A stretch of DNA of 64,000 nucleotides from Herbaspirillum aquaticum (GTDB lineage: Bacteria; Pseudomonadota; Gammaproteobacteria; Burkholderiales; Burkholderiaceae_D), in assembly GCF_002213425.1 (NCBI RefSeq), contig NZ_NJGV01000001.1:62001-126000 (forward strand). Direction: 5' to 3'. The position numbers and the translations under genes were made by a program. This document shows positions 17,131 through 26,237 of the stretch, piece by piece. The notes below the pieces were generated by a model that worked only from the letters and a program-made list of their open reading frames with translations, was not told the origin of the DNA and searched no databases. How positions within the stretch are numbered: the stretch's first letter is position 1; each line of letters begins with the position of its first letter.

Positions 17131-17931
17131 TGTCGGCGGCCTGGGCGGTGCGGTCAGGCGGCGGTGCGAGCCGGTTTCTTCTTGCGGATGAGTCTTCCTT
17201 TTGCGTTGCTTACGTGTTTCCGAAACGCGCTGGAAACTAATGCTGTAGATGTCATCCGATTCCCCCACCATCGGACAATATTTAATCTTCAATTTGTTAG
17301 ATAAAGTGGTTCCCGCGTCGCTGTTCATGGTCTAGCAGAGACGCTGTCACCAGTGCTGACTGCCTGTCGGATAATCAGGTGGCGAATGGCAACAAGCTCC
17401 CCTCGAATGCAATTTTGTTCGAGGGGAGTTTTATTTTTAAAGCATTGGTTTTAAAAGAATTTTATTGATTGGTGCCTTCCTTTGATCTGTGGGAAAGAAG
17501 AGGTCTTCATTTCTCTTCAACGACAAGAAGTCCGCGCGTCATTTCCTTCCTCTCAGATTTCATCGTGGTTCAGAAAGATTCGTCATTTACTTAGTTTTCT
17601 GGTGCGATGAAATATTTCCAAAATGAACTAAAGGACAATTAAAAATTTCTATATTTTCAAAGATCATGTGCCTCATTGACGATCTGCCGCAGCGCCTGAA
17701 TCCGGACTTGATCTCCCTCGGTTTTGCCCGTTTCTGCCGCATGGCGAAGCACCAACGTTGACGTGATTCTGGTCGTTTCCGATATCGCGTCACGCATCGT
17801 CCCAGGGGTTTCCTCCCGCTTTTCGCTCTCACTGTCGGTCAAGCCGAGTACGTCCGAAGACGCGCCATCGACAGTCCTTCCCGAGAAGGAAGGCCGATCG
17901 TCGCTACTGATATCAAACCAAACGAATCGCC
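17131..17931. other. AT-rich intergenic leader of the type I secretion operon
   Basis: About 800 bp without a convincing gene, clearly more AT-rich than its surroundings, especially 17400-17660. It contains the terminator at 17397-17438, a GGACAATTAA word at 17633-17642 also found upstream of the TolC-like gene, and TATATT at about 17649, a possible -10 element. Such composition is common for silenced or heavily regulated surface-protein promoters. A 61-codon minus-strand ORF at 17657-17842 is open but unsupported. Confidence 0.6.
17397..17438 (+). terminator. Strong terminator in the leader of the ABC transporter operon
   Basis: CTCCCCTCGAA (17397-17407) pairs perfectly with 17418-17428 across a 10-nt loop and is followed by a T-rich tract. 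It lies 267 bp beyond the EAL stop, so it ends either the tolC-EAL transcript or a separate short RNA. A smaller hairpin, TCCGAT/ATCGGA, is at 17255-17275. Confidence 0.85.
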
Positions 17932-18051
17932 ATGAGAATGAATCTTCCTCCCCGTTCCAGTTCTCCGCCTCTTGCCGCTATCGAGGTCGTGGCTGGTGTC
18001 GCCACCCTGCAGGCCAGCTGCCTATTCCGCCTGGCAGGAGGCTTGCAATGA
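17932..18051 (+). CDS. Possible 39-residue leader peptide coupled to the ABC transporter gene
   Basis: A short ORF starting MRMNLPPRSSSPPLAAIEVV whose TGA stop (18049-18051) overlaps the transporter's ATG (18048-18050) as ATGA. This layout would allow translational coupling, but the ORF has no good ribosome site and no recognisable domain, and the transporter has its own strong AGGAGG. It is therefore a weak call that a ribosome profile could decide. Confidence 0.3.
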   Translation: MRMNLPPRSSSPPLAAIEVVAGVATLQASCLFRLAGGLQ

Positions 18052-20147
18052 GTGAACTGGCTTCTTCCCTCTCATGGGCCGTGACGACCGCAGCACGGCG
18101 CCACGGCGTGGTGATCGACAGCGTCCGGCTCAATGCCGCCATCACGCAAGCGATGGTCAAGAATGGCGTGGCGGCGATGGACATCAACAGCCTCTGTGCT
18201 GCCCTGGGCCTGCCCAAGTCGCAGCATCTGGCCAAGCCGGACCGCGCGCAGCTGCCCATGCTGGGGGTGGTGGGCGAACGTGGCTGGGGCGTGATCGTCG
18301 ACCAGCGTCCGGATGGACGCTGGATCTTCATCAGTGAAGAGGGCCATGCCCTGGTCAGCGACAGCGAACTGGGGGAGGGCGCTTACAAGCTCGATTTCTC
18401 TGCCCTCGGCAACAAGCCGGACCAGCACGGCTTTGAACGCGTCTTCAAGGAAGCACTCGCCGAGTACCGGCCCATTCTCCTGGAAGTGGTCATCGCCTCG
18501 GTGGTGATGAGCGTCATTGCGCTGGGCGCATCGATCTTTTCCATGCAGGTCTATGACCGCGTCATTCCGACGCACGGTGTGGCCACGCTGATCGTGCTGG
18601 CCATCGGCGTCTCGCTGGCCATCATTTTCGAGCTGGGCATGAAGTTCGCGCGCTCCCACATCATGGACAACGTGGTCTCCGGCCTCGATGCCAAGCTGTC
18701 GCAGGCGCTCTTCGAACGCTTGCTGTCGGTTCGCGTGGACCAGTTGCCAGGTTCGGTCGGCAGCCTGGCCGGGCAGTTGCGCGGATATGAACAAATCCGC
18801 TCCTTCTATACTTCACAAACGCTCTTCACCCTGGTCGACTTGCCGCTGGGCCTGCTGTTCGTGCTGGTGATCGCCTTCATCGCCAGCCCCTGGATGGCGA
18901 TGGTGCCGACCGTATTCGGGCTGGCCGCCATCGGCATCGGCTACCTCTCCAATCGCAAGGTGGTGCGCCTGGCCGACAAGAGCGCGGCCGCCTCCAACCT
19001 CAAGACCGGCCTGCTGGTGGAGACGGTGGAGGGGGTGGAGACCATCAAGTCCGGTTCCGGCGGCTGGAAGTTCCTCTCGCGCTGGATCGACGTGAGCGCC
19101 GAATCCATCCGCAGCGACATGGCCATGCGCGCCATTGGCGACCATGCCGGCTACATCGCTGCCATGTTGCAGCAACTGAGCTATTCCACCACCGTCATCG
19201 TCGGTTCCTTCCTGGTCATCAACGGCCAGATCACCATGGGGGCGCTGATCGCCTGCTCCATCCTGGGCGGCCGCATTTTGGCCCCGGTGGCCATGATTCC
19301 CGGCCTGATGGTGCAGCGTGCGCATACCAAGGCCACCCTGGCCGGACTGGAAAAGATCTACGCGCTGCAGACTGACCAGGGCAATGAACGCCAGTTGACG
19401 CCAGATACCTTGCGCGGCGAATTCCGCGTCGAAGAGGTCAAGTTCACCTATGCCGGCAGCCTGCTCAATGCCATGAGCATCGACCAGCTCAGCATCAAGG
19501 CCGGCGAGCGGGTCGCCATCCTGGGACCGATCGGCGCCGGCAAGTCCACCATCCTGCGCCTGCTGTCCGGTCTTTACCGGCCGCAGCAAGGCCGCATCCT
19601 GATCGATGGCCTGGACATGGCCAACATCAACCGCCTGACGCTGAACCAGCACATCGGCTATCTCCAGCAAGACCACCGCCTCTTCGTGGGCAGCTTGCGC
19701 GAGAACCTCCTGATCGGCCTGCCCGATCCGGGTGACGAAGTCCTGCGCCAGGTGATGGAGCGGACCGGCCTGTTGCGCCTGGTCTCGGCCCATCCCAAGG
19801 GACTGGACCTGCCGATCCAGGAGGGCGGACGCGGCCTCTCCGGCGGCCAGCGCCAGCTGGTGGCGTTCACCCGCCTGCTGCTGTGCCGTCCTGACATCTT
19901 CCTGCTCGACGAGCCCACCGCATCCATGGATGAAGAACTGGAGCGTCACTGCCTGGGCGTGCTCAATGAAGAAATCAGCGGTGGCCGCACCCTGGTGGTA
20001 GTGACCCACAAGCCTGCCTTCCTGCCCATGGTCGAACGCGTGATCGTGGTGGTGGGCAACCGCATCGTGCTCGACGGCCCGCGCGATGCCGTCCTGGCCC
20101 GTCTGCGCGGTGATACCGCCGATGCGGGCAATGCCGTCGTCAGCTGA
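18048..20147 (+). CDS. Type I secretion ABC transporter (LapB/SiiF/HlyB type)
   Basis: A 699-residue fused permease/ATPase. Residues about 1-115 form a C39-peptidase-like domain lacking the catalytic Cys-His pair, as in RTX and adhesin exporters; transmembrane helices fill about 140-430; the nucleotide-binding domain has Walker A GPIGAGKST (about 493), signature LSGGQRQ (about 597), Walker B IFLLDEPTASMD and the H-loop VVTHK. It exports unfolded substrate using a C-terminal signal, here presumably the product of 23117-26104. The frame stays open upstream to 17724, but AGGAGG at 18037-18042 fixes the ATG at 18048. The HlyD-type gene follows after 8 bp. Confidence 0.93.
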   Translation: MSELASSLSWAVTTAARRHGVVIDSVRLNAAITQAMVKNGVAAMDINSLCAALGLPKSQHLAKPDRAQLPMLGVVGERGWGVIVDQRPDGRWIFISEEGHALVSDSELGEGAYKLDFSALGNKPDQHGFERVFKEALAEYRPILLEVVIASVVMSVIALGASIFSMQVYDRVIPTHGVATLIVLAIGVSLAIIFELGMKFARSHIMDNVVSGLDAKLSQALFERLLSVRVDQLPGSVGSLAGQLRGYEQIRSFYTSQTLFTLVDLPLGLLFVLVIAFIASPWMAMVPTVFGLAAIGIGYLSNRKVVRLADKSAAASNLKTGLLVETVEGVETIKSGSGGWKFLSRWIDVSAESIRSDMAMRAIGDHAGYIAAMLQQLSYSTTVIVGSFLVINGQITMGALIACSILGGRILAPVAMIPGLMVQRAHTKATLAGLEKIYALQTDQGNERQLTPDTLRGEFRVEEVKFTYAGSLLNAMSIDQLSIKAGERVAILGPIGAGKSTILRLLSGLYRPQQGRILIDGLDMANINRLTLNQHIGYLQQDHRLFVGSLRENLLIGLPDPGDEVLRQVMERTGLLRLVSAHPKGLDLPIQEGGRGLSGGQRQLVAFTRLLLCRPDIFLLDEPTASMDEELERHCLGVLNEEISGGRTLVVVTHKPAFLPMVERVIVVVGNRIVLDGPRDAVLARLRGDTADAGNAVVS

Positions 20148-20155
20148 GGCCCGCC

Positions 20156-21331
20156 ATGACCATGACCTTGAAAATGAATAAACCTGATTCCCGCCACCCC
20201 CTGGTGTCGGCGCGCTGGATGCTGCGCCTGTCCATGCTCAGTGTCGTCTTGCTGCTGGTCTGGGCGGCCGTGAGCCCCATCGACCAAGTCACCCGGGCGC
20301 AAGGCCAGGTGATCGCCGTTTCCCGTACGCAGTCGGTGCAGGCACCTGACGGCGGACCGGTCAAGCAGATCCTGGTCAAGGAGGGCGAGGCCGTCAAGCA
20401 GGGGCAGCTGCTGATGGTGCTGGAGCAGGACCGTATCCAGACCTCGCTCAACGACAGCCGCGCCAAGGTGGCCGCATTGCGCATCAGCCTGGCACGCCTG
20501 CGGGCCGAAGTCTACGGACAGCCGTTGGTGTTCGAGCCGGACCTGCTGGACTACAAGGAATACATCGCCAACCAGAAAGACCTCTACGTCAAGCGCAAGG
20601 CCCTGATCGACCAGGATCTGCAAGCCTTGCATGACATGCTCGGACTGGCCTCGCACGAGCTGGAGATGAACCGCAACCTGGAGAAGACCGGCGACGTCGG
20701 CCGCGCTGACGTGCTGCGCCTGCAGCGCAACGTGGCCGACATCCGCGCCCAGATCAACAACAAGCGCAACAAGTATTTCCAGGAAGCCCTGGTCGACATG
20801 ACCAAGGTCCAGGAAGACCTCAACACCCAGCGCGAGCAGCTCGAAGACCGCAGCCAGGTCCTGGAGCATACCGAGCTGCGGGCGCCGGCCGATGGCGTGG
20901 TCAAGAACATCAAGCTCACCACCATCGGCGGCGTGGTCCGTCCGGGCGACGTGGTCATGGAGATCCTGCCGGTGGACAACCTCATCGTCGAGGTGAAGGT
21001 TTCTACCGCCGACTCCGCCTACGTCAAGACCGGCCAGCAGGCCAACGTGAAGCTTGATGCCTATGACTATTCGATCTACGGCACCCTCAATGGCCAGGTC
21101 TACGTCAGTCCCGATACCTTGCTGGACGAAACGCGCCAGGGCGCCGTGCCGTACTACCGCGTGCACATCGCGCTGGAGGACGCCGTCTTCAAGGGCCAGA
21201 AAGCCAGTGCCATCCATGTCAAGCCCGGCATGACCGCCACCGTCGAAATCAAGGCCAACACCCGTACCGTCCTGTCCTTCTTGGTCAAGCCTATCGCCAA
21301 GACACTTCAGGAATCGATGGGCGAGCGCTAA
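20156..21331 (+). CDS. Type I secretion membrane-fusion protein (HlyD/LapC/SiiD type)
   Basis: A 391-residue periplasmic adaptor: a short cytoplasmic start, one transmembrane helix (about residues 23-42), a split lipoyl/barrel-sandwich domain (VQAPDGGPVKQILVKEGEAVKQGQ and ELRAPADGVVKNIKLTTIGGVV), a long coiled coil between them (about 95-235) and a C-terminal beta-barrel part (MTATVEIKANTRTVLSFLVKPI). It links the ABC transporter to the TolC-like channel. The gene is 8 bp after the transporter with a GAGG site. Confidence 0.93.
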   Translation: MTMTLKMNKPDSRHPLVSARWMLRLSMLSVVLLLVWAAVSPIDQVTRAQGQVIAVSRTQSVQAPDGGPVKQILVKEGEAVKQGQLLMVLEQDRIQTSLNDSRAKVAALRISLARLRAEVYGQPLVFEPDLLDYKEYIANQKDLYVKRKALIDQDLQALHDMLGLASHELEMNRNLEKTGDVGRADVLRLQRNVADIRAQINNKRNKYFQEALVDMTKVQEDLNTQREQLEDRSQVLEHTELRAPADGVVKNIKLTTIGGVVRPGDVVMEILPVDNLIVEVKVSTADSAYVKTGQQANVKLDAYDYSIYGTLNGQVYVSPDTLLDETRQGAVPYYRVHIALEDAVFKGQKASAIHVKPGMTATVEIKANTRTVLSFLVKPIAKTLQESMGER

Positions 21332-21380
21332 GCAGCCAACCCGCGATTGCCCCACCTCTACCTACTACAAGGAAAATCCA

Positions 21381-23000
21381 ATGAAACCCATCACCCTGCC
21401 CAAGCAACCCGCTCCCGATCCGGCCTATCTGCTGCCCTGGGCGGGCACGCTGGCGGTCTTCGCCATGTACGTGCTGGTCAACATCTGGCTCTACGAGCGC
21501 GTGATGCAGCTGATCCAGCACGTGGCCAACCCCTTCTTCGTCATGCTGCTGGTCGCCGTCACCGTTTGCGGCCAGTTGATGACCATCTGGCAGACCTGGC
21601 GCTTTCTGGGAGAGGCACGCTCCCTTGATCTTCTGACCCGGCGCCTGAGGTCGTCGGAAAACCAGGACCGCAAGACCAGGCTGGTCAATCTGGACGACAG
21701 CCTCAACAGCATTCCTGCCGGCCAGGACGTGCGTGCACTGTTCCAGAATCTGCTGCGCAAGGATGGCGAGGCGCTGGTCCATGATCCGGCGCGCCTGCAG
21801 CACCAGGCCGACAACTTCGCCCAAAGCATCCAGCGCCGTACCACCCTGGTCCAGTACATCGCCAACACCCTGATCGGCCTTGGCCTGTTCGGCACCTTCC
21901 TGGGCCTGATCGTGACCCTCAAGGAAGTGGCTGCCCTCATTGGCCTGTTCGGCGTGGCCGGCACCGAAGGCAGCGACATGATGGCGCAGTTCTTCCAGAA
22001 GATGAGCGGCCCCCTGGCCGGCATGGGCGACGCCTTCGTCGCCTCGCTGCTGGGCCTGGGCGGTTCCATCGTCAACAACGTGCAGCTGCTGGCTACCCGC
22101 AAGCTGCAACGTGTGCTGTGCAGCCGTGCCGAAGCCGCTTACATGAGCGTAGCCGATGCGGTCTGCGTTCCCGCCCAAGGAGAGGCAGGGGCGCAGCCTT
22201 CCCAGGCCGATTTCAATGACGGCAAGGTCCAGCTGCAGGAAATTCGTGCCATCCGCGCCGAAATGCATCAGCAGACCGAAGCCATCCTGCTGGCCTCATC
22301 CCGCATGCGCCAGGCCAGCGAGCCGCTGGTCAAGTGCCTGGAGGCACTGGAAATGCGCACCGCCGCCCAGGCCCAGGATCGCCCGCAACTGGAGCAGATC
22401 GCCGCCACCATGGAGCAGCGCCTGGCGGCCATGGTGCACAAGTTCGAAGACACGCAGCAGGCGCATCAGGGCTTGCTGGCCAGCGTGCGCGCCATGGAAG
22501 TCCATCTGGCCAGCCTGGCCGTCGGTCAGAGCGAAGTGAACGACGACCAGCGCAGCATTTCCCGCAAGCTGAGCGACCTGATCGCCGCCGCCACCCAGGA
22601 TGCCGAACTGTCACGCCAGGCCATGCGCGAGCACGCCGACAGCTTGCGCAACGGCTTGGGCCAGGATCTGCGCCAGGTCAGCGAGCTGATCGACGCAACG
22701 CTGCGCGAGCAACGCGAACAAGGGGTGGTTCTCGGTGGCATCCAGAGCAGTGCCAGTGGCGCCCAGGTGGCGGTAGAAACGGTCGGTGCGCAACTGCTGC
22801 AGCAAGGCCAGCAGCTGCAGCCACAGCTGATCGATGTGATCGCCCGTATCGACAAGCTCGATATCAACCTCGCCAGTACCGCACAGTGGGCCATCGCCGA
22901 GGCCAAGGGCCTGGCCAGCAAGCCCGAACCGCATGCGCAGCCTGCGCCGCAGCAAGAGCTGCAGCGACTTTCCGGTGACGATCCCGACAGCCATTCCTGA
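21381..23000 (+). CDS. MotA/TolQ/ExbB-like membrane protein with long helical tail (SiiB-like)
   Basis: A 539-residue protein. Four hydrophobic helices lie at about residues 18-40, 46-70, 153-178 and 200-236, and the last two (NTLIGLGLFGTFLGLIVTL; PLAGMGDAFVASLLGLGGSIVNN) look like the pore helices of the MotA/TolQ/ExbB family. Residues 260-535 are a long, largely helical Gln/Ala-rich tail that may form coiled coil in the cytoplasm, as in ZorA-like proteins. With the MotB-like protein at 26238 it could form a proton-driven stator. It lies between the HlyD-type gene and the secreted substrate, a context seen for Salmonella SiiAB. A role in energising or gating secretion or surface retention is inference. 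AAGGA ribosome site. Confidence 0.75.
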   Translation: MKPITLPKQPAPDPAYLLPWAGTLAVFAMYVLVNIWLYERVMQLIQHVANPFFVMLLVAVTVCGQLMTIWQTWRFLGEARSLDLLTRRLRSSENQDRKTRLVNLDDSLNSIPAGQDVRALFQNLLRKDGEALVHDPARLQHQADNFAQSIQRRTTLVQYIANTLIGLGLFGTFLGLIVTLKEVAALIGLFGVAGTEGSDMMAQFFQKMSGPLAGMGDAFVASLLGLGGSIVNNVQLLATRKLQRVLCSRAEAAYMSVADAVCVPAQGEAGAQPSQADFNDGKVQLQEIRAIRAEMHQQTEAILLASSRMRQASEPLVKCLEALEMRTAAQAQDRPQLEQIAATMEQRLAAMVHKFEDTQQAHQGLLASVRAMEVHLASLAVGQSEVNDDQRSISRKLSDLIAAATQDAELSRQAMREHADSLRNGLGQDLRQVSELIDATLREQREQGVVLGGIQSSASGAQVAVETVGAQLLQQGQQLQPQLIDVIARIDKLDINLASTAQWAIAEAKGLASKPEPHAQPAPQQELQRLSGDDPDSHS

Positions 23001-23116
23001 GCCGCAGTAGCAGCAGGGGCCAACGCGAAGTTGGCCCTTGCCTGTCTGGCGCGCCGGTTTCGTCACTTATTTCATTCATTACTCCTTTCATAGACCAAAG
23101 AGAAAGCACGCTTCGT

Positions 23117-26104
23117 ATGTCCAATGATCAAAACAAGGATGCAACCAACCCGATCAGCAACAAGCAATTGGGCTCTGCCCCGCTCCCGTTGATCATGCCG
23201 GTAGCCCGGCGCAGCACCGTCGCCGTCACCGGCAAGTCTGGCAAATCGGCCAAGGCTGGCCAGCGCGACAAGGACCGGCCGGAGGCTGCGCAAGACGAGC
23301 CGGTCTCCGACCTCTCGGCCATGAATGACATGAACCAGCTGACCGAAGCCGAGGCCGCTGCGCGTGCGCAGGAAAGCGCCGATGCTGCCATGTCGGTGCG
23401 CCGGGGCGAGGCGAGTGAAGAGGAGGATGAAGCCGCGCAGGATCTCGCGCGCAGTACACAGCAGGACGACGCGCGCTTGCTGCTGGCCCAGGCAGGCAGC
23501 TCTTCTTCCGGAGGCCAGGCCGCAGCCGGCCAGTCCGGCGCCGATGCTCCGGTGAGCGTCGGCGAAGAACTGCTGCGCCAGGCCGCACCCTTGCCCGGCG
23601 CGCGCGAGAAATCCGGCGCCGACTGGTTCGAGAGCATGTTCGGCAAGGACTGGAAGTTGCCACTGGCCATCGGTGGCGGCGCCTTGGCCTTGCTGGGCCT
23701 GGCCTCCCGTGGCGGTGGCGGCAGTGCGGGCAATGGCGTAACCAATGACGCGGCCGATGCGGGAAGTACCCCGGCCGTCCCCAGCAACACCTGGAATCTG
23801 ACCGTCACCCCTGCGGCTGGCAGCTTCATGGCAGGCGCCTCGGTGCGCGCCATCGCCCAGAAATGGGTCGGCGGCCAGTGGCAGGACATCACCAGCACCA
23901 CCACGGTGGACCGCTTTGGCCGCATGAGCTTGAAGGTCGACAAGACACAGGTCACCGCGCAGGACATGGTGCGCGTGGTCATCCGCGATACCGGCAGCAG
24001 CGCTGACCATCGCGATGAAGTCGCCGGCCCGCTGACCCTGGGGTCGACCGACATGGTGGCGATCATCGGCAACGTCACCTCCGACCAGCAAGTCACCGTC
24101 AACCCGCTGACCACGCTGGCGGCTGGCCGCATTGGCCAGGATCTGTCGGCGGCCAACATCGAGGCCAAGGCCGTGGCCGGCGACGGGCTGTTCGCGCACG
24201 ACATTGCAGTCTGGCCAACCAATGACATCAGCAGCATCGGTATCCGGCTCGATGGCCCGCAGCTGGACCTGCAGAAGGACAAGCTGGTCCTGGACGTGCC
24301 GCTGTCGCTCAACGCCAGCCTGGCTACGGTCAGCGGCAAGAGCATCGGCGGCGTCAACGGCTTGAGCTATGGCTATGACGCCAGCACCCATGTGCTGACC
24401 ATCAGCAAGAGCTCGGGCGCGGCCATGAGCGGACTGGATGCGCGTGCCATCGTGAAGGCCATCCAGTACCAGAACGCCACGCCGAGCGCAGGCGACCGCA
24501 GTGCCACCATCACGCTCACCGATGTGGCCGGCAACAGCAGCAATACCGGCGCGACCTGGTCGGTGGATATAACAGCACCGGCCAGCCTCACCGGCACGCT
24601 GGTGATCAACAAGCAGATCAGCTACAAGATGCTGAGCATTCCGGACATCATGGGCAGCGCCAATACGCACAACCTGCACACAGGAGAGAGCGCCGATCTC
24701 ACCAGCCTGTTGCCGGCCGGGATGACGCCGACCAGCTTCCTCTCTTCGCTCAAGGGTTTGTATACCGAATGGGGCGGCGTGACCATCACCAGCAACCCCA
24801 ATACCACCATGAACAAGTACACCACCGTGTTCTCCTTCCCGGCAGGATTCGGCATGGATACCCCGTTCAGCCTGGTGCACCAGGGGGGAGGTGCAGTCAA
24901 GGGCGAGAACTTCAAGTTCAGCTCCCCCGATGGCACGAAGTTGTTGCTCAACGCTGTGGATGGCTTCTACATCCTCAATACGGATGTGTATGCTTTCAAG
25001 GCCGGGAACATGGTACAGAGCTATGACATCGGCAATGTCCGCCTGCTGTACCAGGTCACTACGGACAACCCCAATTCGCTGCCGACCATCAATGTCAGCT
25101 ACGACGGCACCAAAGCCAGTGCAGGGGATGTGATCTCCCTGTACGAGGGCGACAAACTGCTGGGCAGCCGCATCCTCGGTACGACCGATGTCGGCAGTAC
25201 TTCAGCGACCCTGGATGTGACGGTTGCCAGCAGCCTGGCTGCCGGCAACCACGTGATCACCCCCAGGTTCAGCGATCCGGCGGGTAACGTGGTGGTTGGC
25301 AATGACATCCGGCTTGCGATCACGGGCGATGCGGTGGCGCCGGTACTGAGCAATCTGCGCGTCAATGGCGAGACGCCCGACACCCAGCCCATCAATGGCT
25401 CGGCGACGAAGTACGCCATGATCGCGGAAACGCCCACCAGTCCGGTGACCCTGTCCGGCCTGGACCAGAACCTGACCTTCTCCGGCACGGTCGGGGGGGC
25501 AGGTGCCGATGACAGCTACCTTATCTCGGTGAGCATGGGCGGCAAGGTGATCCTCTTCAACGAGGTGAAGGCAGGTGACTTCTCGCTGACCACCCCGGCC
25601 AACATCCTGGCTCCGGGCATGTATCACGACCTGACCATCACGGCGACCAATATCAGCAACGGCGTCAACAACGGTCAGACCGCCATCGTCCAGAACCAGA
25701 CACTGGGCTGGTACTGGGTGCCGCAGAAGCTCGACAGTCTGACCGGTGGTGCCGGTGACGACCAGATCCAGCTCGCAGTCACTACCGGTGGCATCAATAC
25801 CGTGATACAGACCGGCCAGGGCAAGGACACGCTGACGTTGGGCGGATTCGGGACCAACGACTCCACCAGGCTGGTGGCCACTGTCTCTGATTTCACCTTG
25901 GGACAGGACAAAGTGAAGGTCTTCGGACAAACCATCACCAAGGACAACCTCAATACCTTCGTCACGGCCTCCGCCTACAACACCAGTTCCACCAAGCTGG
26001 TGGTGGATCTGGACGGTGCCGGAGCGGGGGGCACGAGTTACACCTTGTACCTGCAGAACGTGGCCTACAACCCCGGCAATACCCATACGATCTTCGGTGT
26101 GTGA
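23117..26104 (+). CDS. RTX-tailed type I secreted surface protein (adhesin candidate)
   Basis: A 995-residue protein without a Sec signal. Order: a polar, low-complexity N-terminus (1-175); a short hydrophobic segment with Gly-rich follow-on (LPLAIGGGALALLGLAS, 181-197, then RGGGGSAG); then beta-rich, Ig-like modules (ITLTDVAGNSSNTGATWSVDI and similar, to about 860); and a C-terminal export region with one RTX nonapeptide GGAGDDQIQ (about 877-885), a degenerate second one (GQGKDTLTL) and DFTLGQDKVKVFG, typical of T1SS C-terminal target domains. It is probably exported by the adjacent ABC/HlyD/TolC system and acts at the surface. It is small for an adhesin of this type (SiiE exceeds 5,000 residues) and lacks long tandem repeats. 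The position between MotA- and MotB-like genes is striking. Confidence 0.85.
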   Translation: MSNDQNKDATNPISNKQLGSAPLPLIMPVARRSTVAVTGKSGKSAKAGQRDKDRPEAAQDEPVSDLSAMNDMNQLTEAEAAARAQESADAAMSVRRGEASEEEDEAAQDLARSTQQDDARLLLAQAGSSSSGGQAAAGQSGADAPVSVGEELLRQAAPLPGAREKSGADWFESMFGKDWKLPLAIGGGALALLGLASRGGGGSAGNGVTNDAADAGSTPAVPSNTWNLTVTPAAGSFMAGASVRAIAQKWVGGQWQDITSTTTVDRFGRMSLKVDKTQVTAQDMVRVVIRDTGSSADHRDEVAGPLTLGSTDMVAIIGNVTSDQQVTVNPLTTLAAGRIGQDLSAANIEAKAVAGDGLFAHDIAVWPTNDISSIGIRLDGPQLDLQKDKLVLDVPLSLNASLATVSGKSIGGVNGLSYGYDASTHVLTISKSSGAAMSGLDARAIVKAIQYQNATPSAGDRSATITLTDVAGNSSNTGATWSVDITAPASLTGTLVINKQISYKMLSIPDIMGSANTHNLHTGESADLTSLLPAGMTPTSFLSSLKGLYTEWGGVTITSNPNTTMNKYTTVFSFPAGFGMDTPFSLVHQGGGAVKGENFKFSSPDGTKLLLNAVDGFYILNTDVYAFKAGNMVQSYDIGNVRLLYQVTTDNPNSLPTINVSYDGTKASAGDVISLYEGDKLLGSRILGTTDVGSTSATLDVTVASSLAAGNHVITPRFSDPAGNVVVGNDIRLAITGDAVAPVLSNLRVNGETPDTQPINGSATKYAMIAETPTSPVTLSGLDQNLTFSGTVGGAGADDSYLISVSMGGKVILFNEVKAGDFSLTTPANILAPGMYHDLTITATNISNGVNNGQTAIVQNQTLGWYWVPQKLDSLTGGAGDDQIQLAVTTGGINTVIQTGQGKDTLTLGGFGTNDSTRLVATVSDFTLGQDKVKVFGQTITKDNLNTFVTASAYNTSSTKLVVDLDGAGAGGTSYTLYLQNVAYNPGNTHTIFGV

Positions 26105-26237
26105 TGGCGCTGACCTGAACCGAGATCGTAGACCCGCAAGCGCATCGGCTCCTCCAAGGGCCGATGCCTGCGCCTCGACAGAAGGACATGGCAAACAGCC
26201 ATGTCCGGTGTTTTTCAAACCAGTAGAAGGAGAAAAA

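Noticed and set aside
17657-17842. 61-codon minus-strand ORF, acidic and protein-like in composition
   Set aside because: No ribosome site, no known domain and no neighbour on that strand; listed only as part of the AT-rich leader.
17724-18047. N-terminal extension of the ABC transporter frame
   Set aside because: The extension has no domain content, and AGGAGG sits right before the ATG at 18048, where LapB/SiiF-type proteins start.
23117-26104. Classical RTX toxin or giant repeat adhesin
   Set aside because: Only one good GGxGxDxUx repeat and no lipase, protease or hydrophobic pore domain are seen; no long tandem repeats either.
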